From NCBI GenBank assembly GCA_002366565.1, contig DFBJ01000009.1, positions 186,001-250,000 of the forward strand: 64,000 bases of DNA, read 5' to 3'. The translations under genes and the position numbers were made by a program. Under the pieces are notes generated by a model. It ran no database searches, had not been told where the DNA came from, and saw only the letters and a list, made by a program, of their open reading frames with translations. The stretch is from Bacteriovoracaceae bacterium UBA3083 (GTDB lineage: Bacteria > Bdellovibrionota > Bacteriovoracia > Bacteriovoracales > Bacteriovoracaceae). Positions 35,416 to 44,887 of the stretch are shown in pieces. Numbering within the stretch: position 1 is the stretch's first letter; each line of letters starts with the position of its first letter.

Positions 35416-38400
35416 CTAAGCCAGTTCTTGTTGAGAGTCTTCTGGAGCACTCTTAACTTTTTTTGTAATACGATTCATGAGATTTACAAAATCTTCTAGA
35501 ATTGCATACGCTGGTGGAATAAATGAAAGAGTAAGAATTGTACCCGAAGTTAGTCCCCATGCCATTGCTAGAGTCATTGGAACAAGTGTTGGATCTGATC
35601 CTCCAACCCCGTAGGCCGTAGGGAAGAGTCCACTCACTGTTGTAAGTGAAGTCACTAGTACAGCTCTCAATCTCATTCCAGATGCTTTGATCAAGATCTC
35701 ATGAAGAGAAAGCTTTCCTTCAGCTCTCATCTCATCAATGAAACTTATAAGTACGATGCCTGAATTAACAATAATACCAGCAAGACCAATAATTCCAATA
35801 AGAGCTAGGAATGAAATAGGTCTAGGTCTATCTAAGTACCCACTTAGTACTGGTGTTGCAAAGGCAATTGAAAAGCCTAGTAGGCCAAGTGGTATTGTCA
35901 TCATAATGATGAGTGGTCTTAGGTACGACTTAAATAAGAAAACAAGAATCGCGAAAATTCCAATCGCTGCTAAAATACTTGCTTGCGCTAAACTTTCCAT
36001 TGATTCTTTAGTCGATTCGGCCACTCCACCGAAAACAAGTGAAACACTAGGGAAGTCTGATCTTAATTCTTCATATGTGCTTAGAAGGATTTGATTTGCT
36101 TCCATTGCTGTGATTTTCTTTTCGTTAATTGAACCAGCTAAAGTTTTAGATCTCTTAAAATCAAATCTCTTAATTTGAGGTGTACCATTCTTAGTTTCAA
36201 AAGTTGCAAATGTTCCTAGAGGTACAAGGTTTCCTCTTGAGTCCATAATATTCACATCTTTTAGCTTGCTGATATCTGTTCTATCTTCTTCTTTGAAGCT
36301 AACTCTTAAGTCAACGTCCTTATTTCTTAGTGTTACTTCTGAAATAATTCTTCCTGAGATAGCACTTCTAACAGTGTCTCCAGCATTGAAGATATTTAGT
36401 CCTAGTTGGTCTGCTTTTTCGTAGTCGATATTAATGAAAACTTCATCATCACCAATAATATCGTTTACTTTTAAATCGATTACTCCAGGAACTTGTGAGA
36501 GCTTAGTCTTAACTGTTTGAATCATTGTATCTAGCTCGGCAAGATCATTTGATCTAAAAGTTGCTTCAATATCACTTCCTACAGGTGGTCCATTGACTTG
36601 TGCTTCAAATGTTAGAGACTTATAGCCATCTCTAGGAATATTTTTTCTTAGATTTTCTAAAACAGAAGTGTAGAAGAGATTTAACTTTGCATCATCCGTT
36701 ACATAGATAAATACAATCCCTACATTATTTCCTTCTGAGGCCTTAGGGTCTGTAAGCTGAACTTTAGACTCACCAGACTTTCCAACAACATGCTTAACGT
36801 CTTTTCCTAGAAGATTTGTAATTTGGTTGGATAGTGTCTTTAGCTTATCATTTGTTTCTTCTAACTTAGTTCCATTTGGGAGCTCAAATCTAGCAATATA
36901 GATTTCAGTTTGATCAGCAGGAAAGAGTATAAACTTATTTCCGGCAGTCATCATAAATAATGCAAATACAATTAATGCTGTAAATCCTGTTGCAGCTATA
37001 TATCTTCTTCTAACAAGAACTTCCATGAATGTTTCAAACTTAGCTTCAAATTTATGGAACCAGTCTTTCTTTGAATTTCCATCTTTATCCTTCTTGACTG
37101 ATGATCCTGCTGAAACAAGTCTCATTGGTAGAAAGAAGAAACTCTCTACTAAAGATAGAAGTAGAGAAATTGTTACGACAATAGGAATCCATTTGATAAA
37201 TTGTCCCATTATCCCTTTTGTAACAAGCATTGGTAGGAAGGCCGCAATTGTAGTAAATGCTGTTGCTGTGATAGGGAGCCACAGGCTTCTAATAGACTCT
37301 AGAGCAGCTTCTTGAGAAGTTTTCCCATCCTGTCTTAGCCTTGTGAAGTTCTCGGAGATCACAACTGAGTTATCAACTAACATTCCTAGAGCAATAACTA
37401 GAGCAAGAACTGTAATGGTATTTAAGTTCATCCCTAGTGCTGGCATAATTCCTAGTGTTCCTAGAATTGCAATTGGTAAAGACAGAGATGCCATTAAACC
37501 AATTCTCCCTGGTAGGAAGATAAAGAGAAATACAATAACTAGTATCAGACCTGATACAGCATTGTTGGCAAGGACATCTAGTTTATCTTTAACTTTGATT
37601 GATTCATTTAGATATACTTTAAACTGAGCTCTTCCATCATATATTTTTTCGTATTCATGTAGTTTCTTTTCAATCTTTGTAACAAGTTCAATCGTGTCAG
37701 CACCGGCCTTCTTTGCAACTGTAAGTAGTGTTGCCTCTTGACCGTTATATCTAGATCTTACTTTTATCTCTTCTTCACCATCAACGACATTAGCAACGTC
37801 TTTTAAGTAAATTGATTGTCCCGAAAAATTTGATCTAATTAAAATATTTTCAAGTTCTTTAGTGTTTTTTATTTTCCCTTCAAGTCTTAATAACTGTTGA
37901 GTTTTATCTTGTTTAAGATTTCCTCCAGGAATATTTACATTTCTTGCCTGAATCTTTGATATGAGTTCCTGCATTCCAATGTGATGTTTATTGAGTAGGT
38001 CATTATCTATTTCTATTTGAAAAGTTCTTTCGGCATAGCCAGCTAGAGTGACACCCTTTACAAGCTTATTATCTTCAATTTCATCTTTTAAATGATCTGC
38101 AATAATATCCCTTTCTCTATCCTTGTTACTTCCAAGTACTGCAATTTGAAAGACAGGCATCTCTTCAGATTTTATTTCACTAAAAGTAGGTCTATCTATT
38201 AAGTCTGATGGTAGCTTATTAGTTCTATCAACAGCCTTTTGAATATCACTCATAACTGTTTCAACATCAATGCCTTCACCATCCATGTCTACTCGAATTA
38301 CGATTGTACTTAGTCCTGACTGGCTTGTTGAATTAACATCTTTTAGTCCTCTAACAGTACGGATTTCATCTTCGATAGGCTTCGTGATTTTTGTTTCTAT

Positions 38401-38577
38401 ATCCTGAGCCGTTGCTCCGTCATACCTTGTTGTAACAATTGCTGTAGCAAAACTTACTGTCGGGAAAGACTCGGCATTCATTTTTACTAGCCCCATTGCT
38501 CCATATATGACCATTCCTAACATAAGGACAATGGAGAGCTTTGAGTTTTCTATAAAGAATTTTGAAATTGTTTTCAT
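35416..38577 (-). CDS. RND family efflux transporter permease (AcrB-like)
   Basis: A 1053-residue proton-driven inner-membrane pump. The layout is standard: first helix, a large periplasmic loop, a group of helices containing the proton-relay region (GMLVDNSVVISEN, with Asp followed by Asn where AcrB has Asp-Asp), a second large loop, and a last helix group. The N-terminal FPTVSF and GATAQDIETKITKPIED resemble other HAE-type pumps. TolC-like gene 20 bases upstream; no membrane fusion protein gene is in the operon. Substrates unknown. Confidence 0.94.
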   Translation of the reverse strand: MKTISKFFIENSKLSIVLMLGMVIYGAMGLVKMNAESFPTVSFATAIVTTRYDGATAQDIETKITKPIEDEIRTVRGLKDVNSTSQSGLSTIVIRVDMDGEGIDVETVMSDIQKAVDRTNKLPSDLIDRPTFSEIKSEEMPVFQIAVLGSNKDRERDIIADHLKDEIEDNKLVKGVTLAGYAERTFQIEIDNDLLNKHHIGMQELISKIQARNVNIPGGNLKQDKTQQLLRLEGKIKNTKELENILIRSNFSGQSIYLKDVANVVDGEEEIKVRSRYNGQEATLLTVAKKAGADTIELVTKIEKKLHEYEKIYDGRAQFKVYLNESIKVKDKLDVLANNAVSGLILVIVFLFIFLPGRIGLMASLSLPIAILGTLGIMPALGMNLNTITVLALVIALGMLVDNSVVISENFTRLRQDGKTSQEAALESIRSLWLPITATAFTTIAAFLPMLVTKGIMGQFIKWIPIVVTISLLLSLVESFFFLPMRLVSAGSSVKKDKDGNSKKDWFHKFEAKFETFMEVLVRRRYIAATGFTALIVFALFMMTAGNKFILFPADQTEIYIARFELPNGTKLEETNDKLKTLSNQITNLLGKDVKHVVGKSGESKVQLTDPKASEGNNVGIVFIYVTDDAKLNLFYTSVLENLRKNIPRDGYKSLTFEAQVNGPPVGSDIEATFRSNDLAELDTMIQTVKTKLSQVPGVIDLKVNDIIGDDEVFINIDYEKADQLGLNIFNAGDTVRSAISGRIISEVTLRNKDVDLRVSFKEEDRTDISKLKDVNIMDSRGNLVPLGTFATFETKNGTPQIKRFDFKRSKTLAGSINEKKITAMEANQILLSTYEELRSDFPSVSLVFGGVAESTKESMESLAQASILAAIGIFAILVFLFKSYLRPLIIMMTIPLGLLGFSIAFATPVLSGYLDRPRPISFLALIGIIGLAGIIVNSGIVLISFIDEMRAEGKLSLHEILIKASGMRLRAVLVTSLTTVSGLFPTAYGVGGSDPTLVPMTLAMAWGLTSGTILTLSFIPPAYAILEDFVNLMNRITKKVKSAPEDSQQELA

Positions 38578-38597
38578 ATTATTTCTCTCGTCTAAAT

Positions 38598-40040
38598 TTA
38601 GTTATTTATTTTACAAGGCATTTCAGTGTAAACAGTGAAGTAGTCTAGTAATGTTGTTATTATTGCAAGCTGGCTTTGAACTTCTAGAAGATTACTACTA
38701 AGTAGTGCATCTTGATCCTGAATTAGATCTCTAAATGAAACTCTAGCTTGGTTGTATTTCTTCTTTGTATGCTTAAGAGTTATGGCCAACTTTTCACTGT
38801 TAACATTTTGTTGCTCAATTACTTTTTGAAGTAGCTTGATGTTTCTTACTACTTGAGAGTGGTAAGCATTAACTTTTCCAACAATCTCTTCTTTTTGAGA
38901 AATAAATCTCTTCTTATCTAGTAGATCTTGCAATTCTTTAGATTTAGTATTGCTACCACCAAGAGGAATTCTTAGTTCTACCCCTGCGCTAATTGAAGTT
39001 CGTCCATCGTCAGATAACTTATCCCATGATTCACTATATCCTTGTGTCTTTCCAAGTCTTCTAACTTCAGAAATAAGTTGAACACTTGAACTATTATATG
39101 AATCAGTAATCTTCTTTTGATGTGTGTATTCTGATCGTAGAGAGTTTAGAATTTCATCGTAGCTTGAGTATTGTAACGGAGGCTCATTGAAGCTCGAAAT
39201 TTGAGCGATACAGCTAAGTAGCTGTTCTGATGTCTTATCTATTGAGTAAGCGCCTAAGATTAGTTCTTTGTTTGAAAGGCTAGGTAGAAGCTCTTTCAAT
39301 TGTTGTATTTGTACTTCTCTTTGGTACTGCAAATTTATTATTCTAGATGTTCTGTCTGCAACTTGAGACTCTGATCTAGATACTTCACTAATTTCTGCAA
39401 TCTTATTTTTAAACTTCTTTTTCGCATCTTTAAGTTGCTCTTTTGAAAGAGCGAGAAGCTTTTGTGAGATTTTAAGTTGTTCGTTATTAGCAACTAAAGA
39501 CCAATAGACTTTTCTTAATGATTGGTAGAAAGCTTTCTTCTGTATATTCTTTTGTAAGTCTGCTCTTTGAACACTTTCTTTTAAGAGCCCTCTTTGTGAG
39601 CTTGTAAGTCTTCCAAGAAAGTTCTTATAAAGATCCATTGAGAATTGAAAACCAAATCCTGTTGTTGTTCCCTTATTTACATAAGAGTTTGTTGATTGGT
39701 CAGAGAAAGTGTTTACACCTAGTTTCATACCAGTACTAAGACCCTTTTCAATTCCAACTTTATAGCTTGTTATAGGGGAGCTTACTGGGATTTGCGGAGT
39801 GAAAGAATTTTCGCTTGTTTTGTAATAACTAGCAGAACCAACAAGGTTAAAGTCAAAGTTCTCTTCGAAGGCTTCTCTTTGAAAGTCTACGGCTAGAAAT
39901 GATGCCTCAATTGCTAGAGTGTTTGGGGCGGCATTGTTAACTTCTTTTTTGATTAGCTCTTCAGTAATTGAAACTTTTTCGACAGCAAAAATAGTCGTGC
40001 TGAGCAAAGAGAGCAGTGATATGAAATTTAGTACTTTCAT
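38598..40040 (-). CDS. TolC-like outer-membrane efflux protein
   Basis: A 480-residue protein with a signal peptide (LLSLLSTTIFA), long alpha-helical stretches with repeated heptads (e.g. AKKKFKNKIAEISEVSRSES and RQ-type turns, KKKYNQARVSFRDLIQDQ), and GVELRIPLGG, the conserved strand before the second repeat barrel of the OEP family. It would form the exit duct for the RND pump encoded next. It is the first gene of the operon. Confidence 0.85.
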   Translation of the reverse strand: MKVLNFISLLSLLSTTIFAVEKVSITEELIKKEVNNAAPNTLAIEASFLAVDFQREAFEENFDFNLVGSASYYKTSENSFTPQIPVSSPITSYKVGIEKGLSTGMKLGVNTFSDQSTNSYVNKGTTTGFGFQFSMDLYKNFLGRLTSSQRGLLKESVQRADLQKNIQKKAFYQSLRKVYWSLVANNEQLKISQKLLALSKEQLKDAKKKFKNKIAEISEVSRSESQVADRTSRIINLQYQREVQIQQLKELLPSLSNKELILGAYSIDKTSEQLLSCIAQISSFNEPPLQYSSYDEILNSLRSEYTHQKKITDSYNSSSVQLISEVRRLGKTQGYSESWDKLSDDGRTSISAGVELRIPLGGSNTKSKELQDLLDKKRFISQKEEIVGKVNAYHSQVVRNIKLLQKVIEQQNVNSEKLAITLKHTKKKYNQARVSFRDLIQDQDALLSSNLLEVQSQLAIITTLLDYFTVYTEMPCKINN

Positions 40041-40063
40041 TTTATAGTCTTCCTTTTGATATT

Positions 40064-40097
40064 CAAACGTTTGTTTGACTTTAAACGATCGTTTAAA
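40064..40097. promoter_or_regulatory. Two palindromic operators, probably of the TetR regulator
   Basis: Site 1 is the perfect 18-bp palindrome TTTAAACGATCGTTTAAA (40080-40097). Site 2 is the perfect palindrome CAAACGTTTG (40064-40073). Their centres are 20 bp apart, about two helical turns. Both contain AAACG facing CGTTT, the kind of half-site known for several TetR regulators. Site 1 covers the -10 and spacer of the promoter; site 2 lies just downstream, so binding would block transcription. Confidence 0.7.
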
Positions 40098-40106
40098 TTA
40101 AATCAA
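40078..40106 (-). promoter_or_regulatory. Promoter of the efflux operon
   Basis: On the minus strand TTGATT (complement of 40101-40106), 17 bases and TAAAGT (complement of 40078-40083) precede the TolC-like gene by 37 bases. The boxes match consensus at four positions each. Confidence 0.5.
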
Positions 40107-40153
40107 TAAAGAAGTATAAGTGACTTTACTATTTTGTATTTTTTACAGTTAAA

Positions 40154-42148
40154 TCAAGAGGATAGGTTCTCATACTCTTCGTAGAGCTCAAGTAGAAGAT
40201 CTTCTATTTTTGCCTTCTTTTCGCCTAAATCGGCATAAAGCTTGCCAGTTTCCTTGTCCATAGACTCAAAATTGAATTTAAGCATGAGTTCATCAATTGT
40301 TGCTTGTTGGGCCTCAGCATCTTCTATTAGACCAGGGATTTCTTCTAGTCTCTTTTTCTGCTGGTTTGACAGCTTTGTTGGAGCTGGGGCCGCTTGAACC
40401 TCTTTAGCTGGTTTAGCTTCTGTAACTACTTTTTCTGTAGAAGACGGCTCTGAATCACTTTGCTCAGTCTTTTCTTGTTCAAGTAGAATATTCTCAAGGG
40501 CAAGGGCCTCTAGATAACTCTCTGCCTGGCCATAACCTCCAACAAATTGTTCAATTGTCTGATTATGTAGAACCCAAGTCTTATTAGTAACGTTAGAAAG
40601 AAAACTCCTATCGTGTGAGATAAGGATAAGTGATCCTTTGAACTGAATAAGTGCTTCTTCTAAAATTTGAAGAGTTTCCAGGTCAAGATCATTGGTAGGC
40701 TCATCAAAAATCCAGATATCAGCTTGCTTTGTAAGGTTCTTAGCCAGTTGAAGTCTACCTTTCTCTCCACCAGATAAAGTTTTTATTGGTCTATTTAAAT
40801 CATCCTTAGAGAATAGAAAGCTTTCAAAGTATGCAGCAACATGCTTAGTTCGACCGTCAGCAAGAGTTACTTGATCTGATCCATTTGTTAGGAATCCATG
40901 TGGAGTTTCATTTTCATCCATCTCTTCTCTTTTTTGAGAGAAGTATTGAATATTTAAACTATCAGCAACTTTGAGTTTTCCTTCGGTGTTCTCAAGCTCA
41001 CCAAGAATCATTTTTACAAGAGTTGTTTTACCAACTCCGTTTTTACCGATGAGTCCAATTCTGTCACCTTTATAGATATCAAGGTTTAAATTAGAGAATA
41101 TATCTTTATCAGGGTAGTTAAAGGAAACCTTCTTCATTTCAACTAGACTTCTAGTTTTTCTATTGCTTGAAGAGATATTTATATCTAGTGCGCGACGTGC
41201 TTCACCTTTAACACTACTTATTTTACTTTTTAGATCGTGAAAGTTTTCAACTCTCTTCTTACTACGAGTTCCTCGGGCCTTTATTCCCTGTCTCATCCAG
41301 GCCTGCTCTCTACTAAGAGAGTTCTTTAAGCGGCCAATGAGTTTTTGTCTTGCAGATTCTTGTTCTGTTAAGAAGTCGAGATAATCTATATATGAACCTT
41401 TAAAGCTTTCGATCAATCCATTTTTAATATGTAGAATCTTGCTACAAACTTTTCCAAGTAAGTATCTATCGTGAGAAATAACAACAAATGTTTTTCCTGA
41501 ACTAACTAGTTCATCTTCAAAAAGTTTAATTGTTTCAATATCTAAATGGTTAGTCGGCTCGTCCCAAAGAATAAGATTTTCTTTTGCTGTAAATCCAAGA
41601 CTTAAAAGAATTTTCTTTTGTTCACCACCACTTAAGTCCATTACACGCTTATCTAAATCGTGCTGACCAAAGTACTTCATATATGATTCAAAAGATCTAA
41701 TAAGCTCCCAACTTCCAAGGTGCTCTAGTTCATCGAGAAGCTTGTTCTGCTTTTCAATTAATTCTTCACTATAAGATGTTTCGAATTGTTCATTAATTAA
41801 ATCAAGGGCCTTGTGTGCCTTAAGGTGCTCTGGATAAAATCTAAAAAAGTAGTCCCTGATTGTGACTTCATCTCCCTCTCCAAGTTGCATTTCTTGAGGA
41901 ACAAGGAATGTCGAAAAACCTTGATTGTCATCACCACCACTATTTGCTTTATCAAATGTGAATGGAGGAGTTGATCTATCAGGCGTAACCTTACCGGCCA
42001 ATATTTTAAAAAGTGAGGACTTACCCTTACCATTCAATCCAAGAAGTCCTATTTGGTCTCCATATGAGATGGTGAAGCCAGCTCCTGTGAAAAGAGTTTT
42101 AGTTCCAAGGTGTAAGTGAATATTGCTTAAGGTACATAGTAATGACAT
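40154..42148 (-). CDS. uup: ABC-F ATPase of the Uup type
   Basis: A cytoplasmic ABC protein with two fused ATPase domains and no membrane part. Walker A GLNGKGKSS and GKNGVGKTT; signatures LSGGEQKK and LSGGEKGR; Walker B WDEPTNHLD and FDEPTNDLD. The linker AWMRQGIKARGTRSKKRV is the Uup hallmark, and the C-terminus has an Ala/Glu-rich spacer and a coiled coil as in Uup, which binds DNA or ribosomes. Start set at 42148 (664 aa) because MSLL begins the first beta strand; an ATG 24 bases upstream is possible. Confidence 0.92.
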   Translation of the reverse strand: MSLLCTLSNIHLHLGTKTLFTGAGFTISYGDQIGLLGLNGKGKSSLFKILAGKVTPDRSTPPFTFDKANSGGDDNQGFSTFLVPQEMQLGEGDEVTIRDYFFRFYPEHLKAHKALDLINEQFETSYSEELIEKQNKLLDELEHLGSWELIRSFESYMKYFGQHDLDKRVMDLSGGEQKKILLSLGFTAKENLILWDEPTNHLDIETIKLFEDELVSSGKTFVVISHDRYLLGKVCSKILHIKNGLIESFKGSYIDYLDFLTEQESARQKLIGRLKNSLSREQAWMRQGIKARGTRSKKRVENFHDLKSKISSVKGEARRALDINISSSNRKTRSLVEMKKVSFNYPDKDIFSNLNLDIYKGDRIGLIGKNGVGKTTLVKMILGELENTEGKLKVADSLNIQYFSQKREEMDENETPHGFLTNGSDQVTLADGRTKHVAAYFESFLFSKDDLNRPIKTLSGGEKGRLQLAKNLTKQADIWIFDEPTNDLDLETLQILEEALIQFKGSLILISHDRSFLSNVTNKTWVLHNQTIEQFVGGYGQAESYLEALALENILLEQEKTEQSDSEPSSTEKVVTEAKPAKEVQAAPAPTKLSNQQKKRLEEIPGLIEDAEAQQATIDELMLKFNFESMDKETGKLYADLGEKKAKIEDLLLELYEEYENLSS

Positions 42149-42315
42149 GGCGAGACTATATAGTTTAAGCATCGCTTATTCAAGAATTCTTAGTGAATAA
42201 TGGAAGAAGATAGCTCTAAGCTACCGACAATTCATTCTTGTGATTGTGTGATGTGGCACAATATTCCTTGTTGATCGTTTGAGAGGATTGGAAAGGTATA
42301 CTTATTGTAAGGCCT

Positions 42316-43026
42316 TTGGAGAAAGGTGAACCTGTCAAGGAGCTTGTCATCAAATTTCCAGCAATAGCCAATAAGTCATATCAAGTTTTTAAGTCGCATA
42401 CATCGATGCTTAAAATTATGAATGACGTTATCAAGAAATTAAGAAAACTATCCTCTGCCTCTAGAAGAGCTAGGCTTGTTCATAAGGAAGTAGACAGGAG
42501 AGTGGGGACTCTGTTTCAAGACCCTGCTGTAATGAGAAATGTTTCTTGTAGGCAAGGGTGTTCAGCCTGCTGCCATACTCAGGTAAGTATTAGTGATGAT
42601 GAAGGTGAACTACTTCATAAGATTATAGAAGATGGTCACAAAATAGATCTTGAAAAACTAAAAAAGCAATCTTTAGCAAGTAAAAGTAGTACAACCTGGT
42701 ATAGGTTAAGCCATGAAGACAGAGCTTGTGTCTTCTTAGATGAAAATAAAAATTGTTCTATATATAACAGTAGACCTTCTGTATGTCGTACTAATCACGT
42801 GGTTGGTGACCCTAAGGATTGTTCAACCGAAGATGGTCTTGAACGATCGGTAAGGCTACTAAACACTTTTGAAGCAGATATGGTTGTTATGGCCGGTTAT
42901 AGTCAGTGTAAAGAAAATGGAGCACTGCCAGATATTTTGTATAAATTAATAAATGGAAATAAAGAAGTTTTAGATTTATTTACTCCACATAAATCCATTA
43001 CACAGGTTTTCAAAGAATTCGAATAA
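42316..43026 (+). CDS. YkgJ family cysteine cluster protein
   Basis: A 236-residue protein with the UPF0153/YkgJ cysteine pattern: CRQGCSACCH (about 78-87), then CVFLDENKNCSIYNSRPSVCR (about 138-158) and a later Cys. These cysteines are thought to bind zinc or an iron-sulfur cluster. It starts at TTG 42316 with AAGG 4 bases upstream. A methyltransferase gene follows after 15 bases; function unknown. Confidence 0.85.
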   Translation: MEKGEPVKELVIKFPAIANKSYQVFKSHTSMLKIMNDVIKKLRKLSSASRRARLVHKEVDRRVGTLFQDPAVMRNVSCRQGCSACCHTQVSISDDEGELLHKIIEDGHKIDLEKLKKQSLASKSSTTWYRLSHEDRACVFLDENKNCSIYNSRPSVCRTNHVVGDPKDCSTEDGLERSVRLLNTFEADMVVMAGYSQCKENGALPDILYKLINGNKEVLDLFTPHKSITQVFKEFE

Positions 43027-43041
43027 AGATATGCTCTGCAT

Positions 43042-43680
43042 ATGAATAATTGCCCACTTTGTCTTGAAGACAATTGCCAACACTATTTCGATAATACTAA
43101 AAAATCATTTTATAAGTGTAATACATGTAAAATGATATTCACTTCAAGAGAGTGTCTGCTTGAAGCTGATGAAGAAAATAAAATCTATGATAGACACGAA
43201 AATGATCCTAACGATATTCATTACGTTAATTTTATGGAGAGAATCCTTACTCCTATTAGAGAGTACTTGCCTCCAAATTCATCAGGGTTAGATTTTGGAT
43301 GTGGTCCAGGACCTGTTATTAAGTCAGTATTATCTAAAGAAGGTTATTCTATTAGTGAGTATGATCCTTTTTACTTCAATGATAAGAGACTCCTTGAAGC
43401 TAAGTATGACTTTGTTATTTCCACAGAGGTTATAGAGCATATTTACGATACAAAAATAGACCTAGAATTAATGCTCTCGATGTTGAAAGAAAAAGGTGTC
43501 TTAGGAATAATGACATCATTTTATCCTAGTGGTATAGATAAGTTCAAGAGATGGGGATATCATCAAGATCCAACACATGTTCGTTTTTTTAATGAAGAAA
43601 CATTTGAATGGATTGCTCTTAAATATAACTTAGAACTGATAATTCCAAGAAAGAACGTAGCAATTTTTAAGAAGGTATAA
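43042..43680 (+). CDS. SAM-dependent methyltransferase with N-terminal zinc finger
   Basis: A 212-residue class I methyltransferase. An N-terminal four-Cys motif (CPLC at 4-7, CNTC at 26-29) is followed by motif I (LDFGCGPGPVIK), STEVIEHI (the post-I/II region typical of methyltransf_23) and GVLGIMTSF. The length and DP..HVRFF after the core match the YjhP/methyltransferase-type-11/23 group. Substrate unknown. The gene is part of a plus-strand run 42316-44776 with gaps of a few bases or overlaps. Confidence 0.87.
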   Translation: MNNCPLCLEDNCQHYFDNTKKSFYKCNTCKMIFTSRECLLEADEENKIYDRHENDPNDIHYVNFMERILTPIREYLPPNSSGLDFGCGPGPVIKSVLSKEGYSISEYDPFYFNDKRLLEAKYDFVISTEVIEHIYDTKIDLELMLSMLKEKGVLGIMTSFYPSGIDKFKRWGYHQDPTHVRFFNEETFEWIALKYNLELIIPRKNVAIFKKV

Positions 43681-43682
43681 TT

Positions 43683-44021
43683 ATGATTAAAATGTATGGA
43701 ATTCCAAATTGTGACACAGTTAAAAAAGCAAAGAAGTTTTTACAAGAAAATAATATAGAATTTGAATTTGTTGATTTCAAAAAAGTTACACCTACTGAGA
43801 AAGAAATATTGTCTTGGAAGAAGTCTTTTGGTGATTGGCCAGTTAATAAGCGTGGTACAACTTTTAGAAAGCTAAAAGATGACTTTGAAGCTGCTAATGA
43901 TAAAGAAGTAATTAGTTTAATTTCAGAAAATCTATCAGTAGTAAAAAGACCTATTCTTGAAAAGGGTGGTAAAACACTTTGTTTTGGTTTTGATAAAGAG
44001 GTTTTTGGTAGCCTTGTATGA
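43683..44021 (+). CDS. ArsC/Spx family thioredoxin-fold protein (YffB-like)
   Basis: A 112-residue protein with one N-terminal Cys in the GIPNCDTVKKAKKFL context, followed by KRGTTFRKL and VKRPILE, the family Arg-Pro-hydrophobic motif. This is the YffB branch rather than true arsenate reductase, which needs further catalytic residues; probably a glutathione-dependent oxidoreductase. It overlaps the DTW gene by 4 bases. Confidence 0.9.
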   Translation: MIKMYGIPNCDTVKKAKKFLQENNIEFEFVDFKKVTPTEKEILSWKKSFGDWPVNKRGTTFRKLKDDFEAANDKEVISLISENLSVVKRPILEKGGKTLCFGFDKEVFGSLV

Positions 44022-44776
44022 ATAAAGAACAGTATCTAGCCAAGAAAAAAGCACAGCAAGTAGAGTTTGATAATATTCAAAGAAGAGAGACTTGCTTAAA
44101 TTGTAGAAGAACATCTAATTCTTGTCTTTGTGATGATATTGTTGAAATAAATACTAATACGATGTTCGTTCTTCTTATGCATCCTATGGAAGCAAAGAAA
44201 GAGAAAGTAGGAACAGGAAGACTTACTAAAGCTAGTTTGAAAAATTCTAAAGTAATTATGGGCATTGATTTCAGTGATGACCCAGAAGTTAATGAACTCA
44301 TAAATGATCCTGAAAATATTTGTTTTGCAATGTACCCGGGAAAAACAGCAATTAATATTAGTGAAGAGAAGTTTACTTTTGATAAGTCTAAAAGACTCGT
44401 TATCTTTGTTATTGATGCTACTTGGCCGTGTGCTAAAAAGATGATGAAGTTATCTAATAACTTACTTGATTTACCTAGAGTTTGTTTTACTCCGACAGAA
44501 AGGTCTAAGTTCGATATTAAGCAACAACCAATGGAGTTTTGTCTTTCGACAATTGAGTCTGTTCACTATTTCTTATCAGCATTAGAAGAGCAGGGTGTTG
44601 AGAGTCTCAATAAAGTCCATGATTCTCTTCTGAAAACTTTAGAGTCTTTAGTCCAATATCAGTTAGAGTGTGAGAACGATCCTAATCGTCAGACCTATAG
44701 AAGAAATTCATTTACACCATTTGAAAAAAGAAAAAAATCTGTAAAGTGGAAGACTCGTTCTCTTTTTGTTGACTAG
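44018..44776 (+). CDS. DTW domain protein (tRNA-uridine aminocarboxypropyltransferase family)
   Basis: A 252-residue protein with an N-terminal four-Cys zinc motif (CLNC and CLCD), HPMEAKKEKVGTGRLT and the DATW signature (FVIDATWPCAKKM), then RSKFDIKQQP. The DTW family includes TapT/YfiP, which transfers the aminocarboxypropyl group of SAM to uridine 47 of tRNA (acp3U). Start overlaps the preceding gene by 4 bases. Confidence 0.88.
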   Translation: MNKEQYLAKKKAQQVEFDNIQRRETCLNCRRTSNSCLCDDIVEINTNTMFVLLMHPMEAKKEKVGTGRLTKASLKNSKVIMGIDFSDDPEVNELINDPENICFAMYPGKTAINISEEKFTFDKSKRLVIFVIDATWPCAKKMMKLSNNLLDLPRVCFTPTERSKFDIKQQPMEFCLSTIESVHYFLSALEEQGVESLNKVHDSLLKTLESLVQYQLECENDPNRQTYRRNSFTPFEKRKKSVKWKTRSLFVD

Positions 44777-44802
44777 ACTAAACATCATTCATAGAAGGGC
44801 TT

Positions 44803-44830
44803 AAGGAGTGGGCACTCTTTATTTCCTTTT
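44803..44830 (+). terminator. Probable terminator after the DTW gene
   Basis: AAGGAGT, loop GGGC and ACTCTTT form a 7-bp stem (one G-T pair) followed by a T-rich stretch interrupted by CC. It is a moderate match. Confidence 0.45.
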
Positions 44831-44887
44831 AACAAATAGTTATCTTTTTTTTATCAAAATTTTTCATTTTAGACTTATACTAGTCTT

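Noticed and set aside
43683..44021. Arsenate reductase
   Set aside because: The family match is to YffB; no arsenic resistance genes are nearby.
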